Assembly (NCBI GenBank): GCA_037157565.1 | Contig: JAZHRO010000003.1 | Span: 65,660,501 to 65,724,500, forward strand | DNA length: 64,000 nt | Source: Thalassia testudinum | Taxonomy: Eukaryota; Streptophyta; Magnoliopsida; Alismatales; Hydrocharitaceae | Direction: 5' to 3' | In this document: positions 22,003 through 33,346 of the stretch, one piece after another | Layout: every line of letters begins with the position of its first letter | Position numbering within the stretch: the stretch's first letter is position 1 | Position numbers and translations under genes: made by a program | Notes under the pieces: model-generated | Told to the model about the DNA's origin: nothing | Databases searched by the model: none | Seen by the model: the letters and a program-made list of their open reading frames with translations, nothing else

Positions 22003-23533
22003 TGATAAGTCCAATTTATTGGACATTTATTTGGCTTAAGTACATATGGAGTACGTTTCCTTATGGTTTAATGGATTAAGCTAAGTATTAATTATGCTTA
22101 GCTTAGGAATATTTTTGTGTCTGCTTTGCATTTTAATGCATACTTTTATGCTTCTTATTTGATATATGCAGGTAGAAAGAAATGTAACTGGGCGTGAATG
22201 TGATTAGCCCTTGAATGAGGGGTATACCTATAATTATCCATTATCGTTGCTCCCTCCACTAGCATTCAAATCAAGCAGTTATGCACCTGTGAAGGGAGAG
22301 GCGGAGGTTGTGGATCTGGAGAGGGATAAGAGCTACGATTGGGGGATCTAGTGAGGTCTACTTCTTCCACTTCGGGGGCGCCCGGTCATCTTCTTCCTGG
22401 TTCCTCACTGTGGACTCTAGGGCATACACTGTGGCATAGACGTTGTCCACCGTTCCCTTCAACCGCTGCTCATCTTCACTGACTCTGTGGCGTGCATGGT
22501 GATAGCATGCACGCCACCATCGCCTACCAACACCAGCAGCAGTCATTAACTGCACTCACCCCCCTCGCCACAGCCATCCCAGCACCAACCGAACGCACCA
22601 CCTACTCCACTTCCTCTTCTTTTCCTTCGCTTTCTTCTTCTTCTCCACCCAACCCCTTCCCTATTCACCTTCTTCGACCACCAAAGAACCCAACATCACC
22701 GTCGAGTAGCACCTCCATTCAGCCAACTTCGGCAGCCATCTTCTGCTCCAACATCATTGGTGTGACACCCGTGCTCTACCACGGCTCCTCTACACGTCAA
22801 AACATTAGCGGATAGCCCTTCCATGCCGGCGGCACTCGACCTACACCGGCCATCCTTGTCACCAGCCAGCCATCTCTGGCGACCTTCTCTTGCACCGACG
22901 CCACTGTCGTGATCCTCATCCTCTAATACACCTCCGATGCTCAACGCTCTACCTACTGTGGCCCCCTCTTTGTGCATGATGCCAGCCACCATCCTCCCTT
23001 ATTTTTCAATAGTGGATGGGGTATTAGATGCAATGATACCTTAGGGAGGTGATTGAGGATGTGGATTTTTATTTATATATGTATATGTTGCTGAATTTGC
23101 TCTCTAGCCCCTCTCATTCCCTCTATTTTGTGGCAAGCTTTCTCTACCTATCATAACTATGATGATTATGAAGTAAAGGAATATTTATTAAGTGAAAAGC
23201 ACAAGGTGTTTATCCTAATTTTTGTAGTGTTAATTGCATGAAATATTCTTTAACTCTCTCATCCTTTATTATTTCATCTAACGAAAAGTATTGATGGGAA
23301 CAAGAGACTCATTTAAAGAATAATCTTACTAAGCATTTTTCTATGAAATTAAGATTAACGTGGAAGCATTTGTGAGTTTATTTGGTTCGTACCTCCTTGT
23401 GGATGCGACATCATTAGTGTGGTTTAATTTGATATATGTTCTAATTTTGATTGAGATATTTTCCATCATATAAAATATAACGACATATCTTTCTATTGCT
23501 ATCGTTTATAAATAAGCAAAATTCTCTCCAACA
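22003..23533 (+). repeat. E3 5' LTR
   Basis: Aligns along its length with 38996-40541. The short TATATATG stretch near 23075 is expanded in the 3' copy. A C- and S/P-rich frame in the middle occurs in both LTRs only because the LTRs are copies of each other. Confidence 0.92.
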
Positions 23534-23535
23534 AA

Positions 23536-23559
23536 TGGCACCCTTGACAGGGAGGCAAT
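23536..23559 (+). other. E3 primer binding site
   Basis: TGGCACCCTTGACAGGGAGG, two bases after the LTR, is an aspartate-tRNA-type site with a few changes. Confidence 0.8.
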
Positions 23560-24840
23560 CGACGCAATAAATTCACCCATGTTTATTTCTGATTACTCTG
23601 AATTGCACATTTACCTGATCATTCTTTATCTTTTCTGTGTGAGGAATCTGACGAAGCGACAGGTGTAGCGGAGAGACGACATCGACCTTGAGCGACACAC
23701 CTCAAAGATAATCGCAGGAGACTGTGGGCCTTGATCCCACATGCGTAAAGATGCAGGAGGACCATCTAGGAGGATTCTTCCTCTTAGACTTCTGATTTAT
23801 AATTTTAGAATAGACTCTTTAAGATTAGCCTAGTTATTTGTTTTCTCGCCCTTGTACTCTGGGGCTAGTTTTGGGGAAGTGTCCTCGATTCTTTAGATTC
23901 TAGGATCATTTTGTGGTAGTTAGATCTTTTGATTGTGCATTTATTTTTACAAAAACAAAGAAAATAAATCCGAACTGCCTGCTAGAAGTTGCATATCCAT
24001 AAGATGACCATCTAGGATTGCTTGAGCAGCATCTAGATTTTCTTACTGCATTGTGTGCATTTTTGCATAGAAGAGTGTTGGAGCAAGGTATGCATTTCTT
24101 ATCTTACTACATCAGTTATCTGCACACACATTACATCTGGACATAGTTAAAGAAGACAACTTAAACTGATTTGAAAAGATTAATCAAGTGGTCACTTTAC
24201 TTCTTGAAAAGAAAGGAAAATATACAGGAAGTGTTTGAATAACGTGACTACGAATTTCAAAAGAAAAATCACTTTTCACAGTGTGATGCACACTTCCTGC
24301 ATGAGCATGCACTATAGGCATTGCACTAGGACTTGAACCCTTAAGGGTATAGGCATCGATCTCTTTATTGGTGCAAACCCTCCTATTTCACTTTGAAACA
24401 ATGGTATTAACGTTTACCTGAGTGATTTGATACTCTATGGAGGGGAGCACCCCTTAAAGGAATTCAAGGGTAGTTAAGAGGCACTGCTAACGCATCACCT
24501 CAAAGGAAGGGTTTGCCCTACTTGCATCCCTTGGTTCCATCCTTGGAGTACCTTTTTACTTGAGCATCTGAGAATATCATTGCAGCAAAGTGTCCATCTT
24601 TAGGGCACTCGAAGGTCAATTTAGGATGCGTAATTGTTTGACAACTTGATTGGTCGCCCAAAAAAGACTAAAAGTAACCTCAACCTTCTTAACAGTCATT
24701 GACTAGAAATTTCAAGTGCCTCATTTCTCTTATACCACTTACGTGGGAACGAAGAAAAACTGCCCTGACTATATTTGGCCAAGCTAAAGAGTTGGAAGAG
24801 GACTTAAAGAACTTTAAATCAACAAAATACCTCTTGCCTT
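23560..24840 (+). other. E3 5' leader, no gene seen
   Basis: AT-rich non-coding interval between the primer site and gag. Only short chance frames are present. Confidence 0.6.
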
Positions 24841-26683
24841 GTGTTTGCTTGGTGTATGCTTGGTAGGCACTCTCTTAGAAATAGTCTTCTCTTCAACCCT
24901 GAGACTGGGAGAATTATAAGGAAAGCTAACCAAGAAAGAAGAAAAATGGCAGATGAAAGATCTGAAGAAGAGATTAGGGTTGGGGAAAATCAGAGAACCT
25001 TGAGAGACTATTTCCTCCCTACAACCCATCAAGCCCTACCTATCCAAAGACTTGGAGTGGATAATCCATATGAAATCAAGAGTAGCACCATATCTTTGCT
25101 CCCATCTTTTTATGGTACTGCTAGGGAGGATCCCTACAGGCATCTTGAGGAATTCACCAAGGTCTGTTCCATGGTGAAACTCCAGGGCTTTATTGATGAA
25201 GCCCTGATGAGGACTCTATTTCCATTCTCCCTAAAGGATAAGGCCAAGCACTGGTATCATACTCTCGATGCAAGGGTAAATGATTGGGCTACCCTTAAAG
25301 GAGAATTCCTGAAAAAGTATTTTCCTATGAGTAAGACCAACCATTACAGAAGAGAGATTATGGGGTTTACTCAACAGGAAGGGGAGCAATTTCACGAGAC
25401 TTAGGAGCACTTTAATGACCTTCTTAGGTTATGCCCCCACCATCAGGTGCCAAGATGGAAGTTGGTCGAAAGGTTATATAACAAATTATCTAAAAAGCAC
25501 AGGAAAACCATTGATGCAGCCTATACAGGAACCTTCATGACCAAAACTGAGGATGAAGCCTGGGCATTATTTGAAACATTAAGTGACAATTCCATACATA
25601 TGTCCTCTGCCTATCAAGAAAGAAAACAATCAATTTTGCAGAGGAAGATAGAAGCCCATGAAGCTGGGGCAACTCAGGATTTGGCTTATCAGATTCAATT
25701 GTTGAATAAAAAATTTGATAGGATTTTAGCAAACCCCTACATGAACCCACATGAAGCCTCTATCTTTCAGACTTTAAGTGAATGCTCCATTTTCCAAAGC
25801 ACAACGCACGCCACTGTGTAGTGTCACTAGGTAAATCAATTCTCTGAGTTGATTCAGGCCGACCTGAACGTAGCCCAAGGTTTCCACCCACCTCCTCGTA
25901 ATAACTCGTATTCTAATACCTATAATCCGAGGTGGCGGAACCATCCAAACTTCTCATGGAAGCAAGATGATACTTCCAACTCAGGGAATACAAAACCTCT
26001 ACCTCCCAAACCCATATACCAGCCATCCTATGAAAACCCTCCTCAGAATATGCCCTCTGAGATGGATGAACTTAAAGCCATGATGAAAGAGATGCAAGAG
26101 CATCAAAATATGGTCATCCAATCTCAGAATAAGATGATTACTGATATGCAATCCCAAATTGGTCATCTTACAGAGGCAGTTAGGCAGCGTGATCTGGGGA
26201 AGTTGCCTAGCTCTTCTGAGGAGAACCCAAAAGGCAAGGGGGTCATATTCAGGGAGCACGCCCAAGCTATGACTGTGCTGAGGAGTGGAAAGAAAATCGA
26301 CAAGCTTGATAACACTCCTACAGTCATGTCTTAGGATTCCCCTCCTACACCCGACCTAACTTCCATCTCCACAGAGGAAGACCCACACTGCTCTCCCTCG
26401 CTTGAAACCACCCATCTTGAGGATGTCATCATTCCGCCACCCCTCTCTTGCCATGATGACCGCTCTACCCAGAAGTCGAGCGTGCCCTATCTAGAGCGCC
26501 TATCTGCTCCTAGGGAATCTTCTCTTGGCTCACTTGGAGCCAAGAATAGGACGGAGGAGATTATGGACACTTTTAGGAAAGTCCAGATCAACTTGCCTTT
26601 GTTGGAAGCTATCAAACAGATCCCATCCTATGCCAAGTTTCTAAAGGACCTGTGCACCCAGAAGTGCTGATCTAGGAGACAGG
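24841..26683 (+). pseudogene. E3 gag, one frame with several stops
   Basis: The LLFNPETGRIIRKANQERRK block upstream of the ATG at 24946 (MADERSEEE) looks like the Athila Gag N terminus, so translation may start at or before 24886. Core blocks: IKSSTISLLPSFYG, LFPFSLKDKAKHWYHTL, FLKKYFPMSKTNHYRREI, CPHHQVPRWKLVERLYN and GTFMTKTEDEAWALFETLS. Later come YNPRWRNHPNFSW and a helical MDELKAMMKEMQEHQNM stretch, then the TVLRSGKKI box near 26275. All segments stay in one frame but are cut by stops near 25402, 25819, 26332 and 26668. The first replaces the Trp of HEAWEHF-type blocks (TGG to TAG). The coding continues in E3 beyond insertion A at 33787. Confidence 0.87.
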
Positions 26684-27336
26684 TGCTTGAAGCTATCAAG
26701 TAGATTCCGTCTTATGCCCGCTTCTTAAAGGACCTGTGCACGAAAAAGCAGCAATCTAGGAAACAGGTCCAATCAAATGTTGTCCTGCCTGATTCTGTTA
26801 GCTCAATTGTTCAACATGGCACACCCCCGAAGCTTAAGGACCTAGGAGCCCCATACATCTCAGTAGTTATTGGTGACTTACAAATTGATGAGGCTCTACT
26901 TGATCTGGGTGCGGGGGTGAACATCCTTCCGAGCTACGTGTATGAATAACTTGGGGGAGGCAATCTAAAGCCTAGCCCTGTAATCCTTCAAGTTTCTCAT
27001 CTATCACTTAAGACACCATGGGGAATTTTGGAAGATGTCCTCGTAAGAGTGGAGGATTTCTTCTTTCCCGTTGACTTCTTAGTTTTGGACACTGACCCTA
27101 CCAACAAGCCAACCAAACCCTCAATCATTTTGGGATGCCCCTTCCTTGCAACTTCGCATGCTTCAATCAATTGCAATACTGGGGCATTGAAAATGGGCTT
27201 TGGGAACAGGAAAATCCAGCTTAATGTGCTTGATGCTTACAAACAAGTCGGACTTGAGGATTGTTCTCAAGTTGTGGTGATAGATGACCTGATTGAAGAG
27301 GCAACCCCTGCAATGTTATGTGATGATCCCCTTTAG
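26684..27336 (+). pseudogene. A pol: aspartic protease
   Basis: Starts with EAIK, a stop, then IPSYARFLKDLC, a second version of the block present just upstream in E3 (26605-26670). The protease core follows: DLGAPYISVVIG, active-site loop LLDLGAGVNILPS, a stop near 26947, SLKTPWGILEDVLV, then ILGCPFLATSHASINC. The last 102 codons (27028-27336) are open. Compared with E3 the active site is DLGAG rather than DLGVG. Confidence 0.83.
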
Positions 27337-28990
27337 CATGTCATGCTAAATGAGCATTCCCATCTCTTGGAGGAATGTGAAGGGGATATACTAGAACTTG
27401 AGGAATTGCTGGGTGTTTCCGCTGAGTCTCTTCCCCCATCAACTCTGCCTAAGGTAGATCTGCTACCTGAGATGGGGACATCTATTATGAAACCCTCAAC
27501 CATACAATCCTCCTACCTTAAGTTGAAACCCCTCCCTGACACTCTCAAGTACATCTTCCTAGGTGCCAATGATACGCTTCCCATTATCATTTCGGTTGTG
27601 TTATCTAAGGCACAGGAGGGAGCCCTGATTGAATGCTTGTCTAGACACAAGGAAGCTATTGCTTGGAGCATTGCTAACATTAAGGGTATAGACTCTACAC
27701 TCTGCATGCACCACATTTATACTGATGATTCCATCAAGCCATTTAGGGACATGCAGAGACATCTGAACCCTAATATGAGGGAGGTGATCAAAAAGGAAAT
27801 CCTGAAGTGGTTGGATGCTGGGATCATATATCCTATTGCAGATAGTAAATGGGTAAGTCCTATTCATGTGGTGCCAAAGAAGGCAGGATTTACTGTGGAA
27901 TTCAACGACCAAGGTGAACAAGTTTTTACTAGACCCTCATCTAGATGGAGGGTCTATATTGATTACCGCAAGCTGAACACTGTTACCCAGAAGGATCACT
28001 TTCCCTTACCTTTTATTGATCAAATTCTCGAGAAATCGGCAAGGAATAAGTACTATTGCTTTCTCAATGGATATTCTGGGTACAACCAGGTTGCAGTCTT
28101 CCCTGATGACCAAGAGAAGACGACATTCACGAGTCCTTACGGTACTTTTACATTTAGGCGTATGCCATTTGGATTATGTAATGCCCCTGCAACCTTCCAG
28201 CGGTGTATGATGTCTATTTTTTCGGACATGATTGACGAGTGTGTTGAAGTGTTTATGGATGACTTCTCCATTTATGGCTCATCTTTCGACCAATGTCTCC
28301 TGCACCTAGAGAATGTGTTGAAGTGATGTAAGGAGACTGGTTTAGTCCTCAGCTGGGAGAAAAGTCATTTCATGGTGCAGAAAGGAATTGTACTTGGGCA
28401 TATTGTATCTGAGTGAGGTTTGGAAGTAGATAAAGCCAAGATTGATTCTATTTCCAAACTCCCATTGCTCACGAATGTCAAACATATTAGATCCTTTCTG
28501 GGCCATGCTGGCTTTTATAGGTGCTTTATTAAAAATTTTAGTAAAATTTCTAGGCCACTTTGTGACTTGTTGGCGAAGGAATCTTCCTTCAATTTTGATT
28601 CAAAGTGTGCTGAGGCCTTTCAAAGTCTGAAGGAGGCCTTGATCTCTATGCTTGTTCTCCAACCTCCTGATTGGACCTCCCATTTGAGCTGATGTGTGAT
28701 GCTTCGGATTATGTAGTGGGAGCAGTCCTTGGACAAAGGGTTGAGGGAAGACCTCATGTGCTACATTATGCTAGCAAGACTTTAACCGCCTTGTTGTAGT
28801 TTTTGCTCTGGAGAAGTATAGGTCCTATCTGCTTGGATCTAAGGTGGTTATTTTTACTGATCATGTGGCAGTGAAACATCTCATTGCTAAGAAAGATTCT
28901 AAGCCACGTCTGATTAGGTGGATCCTACTCCTTCAAGAATTTGACTTGGAGATACGTGAAAAGAAAGGAGTAGAAAATGTTGTGGCTGAC
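27337..28990 (+). pseudogene. A pol: reverse transcriptase and RNase H
   Basis: Open for 327 codons (27343-28326), the longest RT frame in the window. In order: LKPLPDTLKYIFLGAND, HHIYTDDSIKPFRDMQR, IDYRKLN, YYCFLNGYSGYNQVAV, MPFGLCNAPATFQRCM and VFMDDFSIYGSS. Note FLNG where relatives have FLDG, an Asp-to-Asn change next to the polymerase site. Stops near 28324 and 28414 replace Arg or Cys-type codons. RNase H has a one-base shift near 28685 before MCDASDYVV, and a deletion of roughly 35-40 bp near 28790 that removes the [10 protein letters not shown] region including the catalytic Glu. The FTDH and VVADHL blocks remain. Confidence 0.86.
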
Positions 28991-30370
28991 CACCTGTCAT
29001 GCCTTCCACTTAATGACTCTCTTTCTGGAGACATTCATGAGACATTTCCTGATGAAACTCTAATGGCGGTAACACCAACTTTACCTTGGTATGCAGATAT
29101 CATAAATTACTTGGTCACTGGACAAACTCTTGGCTCTTGGGATGAGCAGAAAGGAAAGAGATTCATTTCCCAAGCAAGATATTTTCATTGGGAAGAGCCA
29201 GAATTTTTTAGAATTGGACAAGACCAAGTATTGAGACGTTGTATACCTAAAGCGGAACAACAAAGTGTGTTGAGTTTTTGCCATGAACTTCATTGTGGAG
29301 GACACTTTGGTGCTAAGAAAACTGCTTTTAAGGTTCTCTAGTTCGATTTTTGGTGGCCTTCCTTATTTAAGGATTCTCATAATTTTGTTAAGGCTTGTAT
29401 TAGATGTCAACGGATTGGAACGATTGGGAAGAGGAATGAAATGCCTCAACACCCTATTCAATCTGTTGAAATTTTTGATGTGTGGGGAATTGACTTTATG
29501 GGCCTCATCCCGTCGTCCCATGGTTATGAACATATCTTGGTGGCAGTTGATTATGTCTCTAAATGGATAGAGGCCATTCCTACGCGAACAAATGACCACC
29601 TTGTGATTTTGAAATTTGTGAAGGCCAATATCATATCTCATTTTGGCTGCCCCATGACCATTATAAGTGATGGGGGACCTCATTTCCGAAACCACCACTT
29701 CAATCAGCTAATCAGGAGTCTGGGAGTGACTCACAAGGTTGCTACCCCTTACCATCCTCAGATGAGTGGCCAGGTTGAAGTGTCGAATAGGGAGATAAAA
29801 AATATTTTGGAAAAGACCGTTAGACCTGATAGGAAAGACTAGTCCCAAAAGCTTGATGATGCTTTGTGGGCATATCGAACGGCCTATAAGATCCCTTTGG
29901 GTACTTCTCCCTTTCGGATTGTGTATGGGAAAGCATGCCATTTACTTGTTGAGTTGGAACATAAGGCACTTTGGGCTATTCGAAGTGTTAACATGGATTT
30001 AGAGAAGGCGGGTAAGGCACGACTTTTGGAATTAAGTGAGCTTGAGGAGCTGAAGAATGATGCTTATGACACCTCTCAAGCTTAAAAAGAAAGAACTAAG
30101 GTCTTGCATGATAAGTATATACTTCGAAAGACCTTTGAGCCCGACCAACAAGTCTGGCTTTTCAATTCCAGACTTAAGCTTTTTCATGGGAAGTTAAAAT
30201 CTCGTTGGGATGGGCCTTACATAATCACTAAAGTGTTTTCGCATGGAGCTGTGGAGATTAAAAGCCCTTCCTCTTCAGCAACTCCCTTTATCATCAACAG
30301 TCAACGGTTAAAACCATACATTACTTTGGATTGCCATCTGGTTGACGAGGTCACTCTTGAGGAGCCTTAG
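28991..30370 (+). pseudogene. A pol: integrase, best-preserved catalytic core
   Basis: The zinc-binding domain keeps its ligands ([12 protein letters not shown] and CIRCQ). The core has WGIDFMG, then ISDGG, then the Glu of [11 protein letters not shown]; the last two are exactly 35 residues apart, so the D,D35E set is intact. The C-terminal part carries [18 protein letters not shown] and ends at TAG 30368-30370 (TLEEP). Breaks are three in-frame stops, near 29340, 29840 (the Trp of the RKDW block, TGG to TAG) and 30083. The terminal stop lies in a short palindrome, AGGAGC CTTA GCTCCT. Confidence 0.87.
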
Positions 30371-31600
30371 CTCCTACCATTCTCTGCCTCAGGTAATATC
30401 TTCCTTTAACTATTTTTGTTTCCAATGAGGACATTGTTTGAACCAGGCATGGGGTAGAGGACCTAAGGCATTTTGTTTATAGCATGTCTACATTTTGCAT
30501 TCATTCATGCATATTGCATTTAAAAAAATAAAATAAAATAAAAAAATAAAAAAAAGTTTTAAGCTTAACTAGCCAGGTCCTACATTCTTAAGCAAATCAG
30601 AACTCTAGGTTAGACTAAGGTTATTCTAGGGTCGAACTTTAGAAGCTAAGTGATCTACTAATTTTAGACCTTTAGGGTCCTTTGTGGACTTAAAAACTTA
30701 AGTAGGAGTTAAGTTGCGGACCATTCCTTAAGAGGTTGAGGAAGGAAAGCTAGGGTTGAGTTAAAAGGTGGGGTGGTACCTAGAGTCTTGTTCTACCTTT
30801 TGGTTTACAAGTCCTTGTAACCCAAGCATTCAAATTTCACACACTTGGTCTGGTATAAGTAAGTAATCAACTTAATTCCTTTCTTAAAAGAGATTTGGTT
30901 CTCTTAGTTTTGACTTAGGAGAGGCTTGAAAACATAATTTGATTGGAAGAGTTCCCGCCACAGGAGAGGTGGAGTATATACTCACCTTGAGGATGCGATG
31001 ATAACATATTACCTCCTCGACGCTTGTCTCTTAGGATATCCATCCTACTGGGGGCATGTAAGCGCATTGTGCGGTTCAGGTACCATGGGCGGCCCTATCT
31101 CGAAGTGCCGATTGCCACAGGCCTGAATTCGCTTTAGAAATCCATGGGCATTACTATCTCTAAGTGTCGATTGCCAGGAGTTCTTGGGGTTGCTATGGGC
31201 GGTACTATCTCAAAGCATCGAAAGCCAGGCACCCTTCGAGGTATGGTGATGGGGACAATGAATCTGACACAGACCGTGTTAATTACTGATCCGAAGTTAG
31301 ACTTAGAGGAATCACAAAAAAATATGTATAAATATTATTTGAAAAAAAAAATCCTTTTTCCTTTAACTCAAATAACTCAGACCAACGCACATGCACAGAT
31401 GCTTTAATCTCAGGGATCAATAAACCTTAGGGTAGAATTAGAAATCAGGGAAACTTGTGCCGGCAACTCATCTTTAGCCGACCTAGTCTGTAACTTAACA
31501 ACTACTTGGGAACCTTAGGTCCAAAGTCTGAACTTAATATGTTTCTAACAGAAGACCGATTGGGTTGGCTAATCTACTTGGAGTGCTAGGTTTTGCTTGA
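30371..31600 (+). other. A 3' non-coding region
   Basis: No env-like frame. It contains CAATG-AGGA-CATTG (30423-30436) followed by GGCATGGGGTAGAGG (30446-30460), then an A-rich stretch (30520-30560). Three repeats of a GGGCGG-ACTATCTC-AAGTG-CGATTGCCA unit lie at 31083-31228. Confidence 0.7.
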
Positions 31601-31637
31601 TTTTGCTAGGGACTAGCAAAAACTAGGCATGGGGGTA
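31601..31637 (+). other. A pre-LTR hairpin and polypurine tract
   Basis: Stem TTTTGCTAG, loop GGA, stem CTAGCAAAA (31601-31621), then GGCATGGGGGTA (31626-31637) two bases before the LTR. The same arrangement precedes the 3' LTRs of E2, E3 and E4. Confidence 0.8.
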
Positions 31638-31639
31638 TT

Positions 31640-33294
31640 TCATTAGCCCATATTCATGGGCTATTTAGGAATCTAAATGTCTAGACATTAAATTAATTTT
31701 AACATTTAGGTAGCATACATTAGGATGTAGATAAATTAATTCATATTTTTTAGCTTAAGTACATAATTCATGCATTTAGAATTAACCTAGGGTTGCATAC
31801 ATTTAATTAGTTAATTAATTAGATGCACTATTTTAATTAACATAGAAGTTAAGGTGTTATGTATAAATAACCCTAATTATTTTATTCTCTTATTCTTTTT
31901 CTCCTTGTACAGGTAACTCTCCGGCTCTGCCTCCTCCTCCTGCACATCACATTCATGCTACATCATTTTGAATTTGAAATCAGTGTGGCCGTGGCTACAA
32001 AAGGAGGGAGAGCTGTTGTTGAGGGAGGCCACCATCCTTTGCTCCTCACTGTGTTTAGAGGACCTTGCTCCTCTTCCATTCCATACCACCAGCCTCACCG
32101 CGGCAAAACGACTCACCACCGTGGGCGTGTGGGGTGACAGCCCACACTGCCAAAGAGTCTCTGCAACTCTTCACCTCAGCCACCGCACGCCCTCACTTCA
32201 TCACTGCAGCACCAGCCACCTGCGCGCGTGCGCCCTCACCTCAGCTAGCGCACGCGCCAGCAGCTCCCCCCCGCTCCATTAGACCCACCACGTGCCTCTA
32301 GCCCAGCCAGCATGCCCACGCCTCCTCGACTTCTCTAGAACCTGTAGCGCCCCTACACTTCCGCACCTCCTGTCGTCCACAACGCATGCTCCATGCACCT
32401 TCATGTCCGTGCGCCACAGCCCGTGCTCCAGCATCCACTCTCGCGCACCCCTTGCGGCCTGCAGAGCCGCGCCTCCACACGCCCACCTCCAACGCCTCCC
32501 TGTAGCACTTGCAGCTGGCGCCACCACCACACCCGCGCGCACCTGTGCGTCCAGCAGAGCCCGCACCTCCATGCGCCCACGCGCCGCGTGCGTCTGCAGC
32601 ACCTGCAGTGCCCGTGCGCTGCTCTCCTTGTGCCTGCAGCACGCGGGGCAGTAGCAGGCTCCTCCACCGCCACCACTCCTCTCCTCCGGTAGGCTGGCTT
32701 CGGCCATCTCACGATGCACTGCTGCCACCACCACAAAGGCATCGCTTCAGCTGACCTCTTGTAGGAGTAGCTCCTCGATTAAACCTCTCTCCCATGCGCA
32801 AGGAGGAGAGAGGTAAAATCATCTGCTTTTACGTTAATTACTATTTACATTTGAATGCCACTGCCACCAAAATAAATTTTAATTTATGATTATTTTATTA
32901 TGGTGAAATTGTGACTTCATACTCATGCTTTCTGATAATTGTGTGGCTATTGTTATTCACATGTTTTAACATTGGTTTTGGATTAAAATATGCATAAATT
33001 TTCTCTAATGCATGTCAATTTGAAATTACATAGAATCATCACATATTTATTGAATATTTTAGTGAGAAAAAATTGCACATCTACCCTTATATTTTCAAGT
33101 TATTGTGCATCTTCTTTCCATCGCATTTCATGTCAGATTTGACTATGGATTTCGCACTTGATTGAAAGAATACGAAATAATTGAGATTTTATTGCATCAT
33201 TGCCTCCATGTGGACACGACTCACTCTTCTACGAGTGGTTTAATTTTAATTTTAATTATTTTGTTAAGCGGTTTTTCACCACTTTGATCCTACA
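31640..33294 (+). repeat. A 3' LTR, right end approximate
   Basis: Begins TCATTAGCCC, where the inverted copy shows the expected TGATTAGCCC. A TATA box (TATAAATAA, 31862-31870) lies about 220 bp in. A GC-rich stretch fills about 32080-32760, followed by AT-rich sequence. The end resembles the E3 LTR end (CCTCC-TGTGGA-CGAC, GTGGTTTAATTT). I place the 3' end at CCTACA (33294), but without a partner LTR this is uncertain. Confidence 0.7.
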
Positions 33295-33346
33295 ACGATA
33301 AAGCATCTTAATACATTATTTGAAAGTGAAAACTGCCTTATCAAAT

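Noticed and set aside
22492..22815. Ser/Pro-rich frame in the E3 5' LTR matched by a similar frame at 39522-39908
   Set aside because: The similarity is explained by LTR duplication. Low-complexity composition and no domain.
26605..26770. Apparent tandem duplication of the EAIKQIPSYAKFLKDLC coding block
   Set aside because: The two copies belong to different elements: the first is E3, the second is the left end of insertion A. The ACAGG target duplication explains the arrangement.
30371..31600. An env-like gene between pol and the 3' LTR, as in some Athila elements
   Set aside because: No long frame, signal peptide or membrane segment is visible there in A, nor in the matching intervals of E2, E3 and E4.
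32279..32742. Several overlapping frames of 80-150 codons on both strands
   Set aside because: They lie in the GC-rich block of the A LTR, where stop codons are rare. No frame shows domain features.
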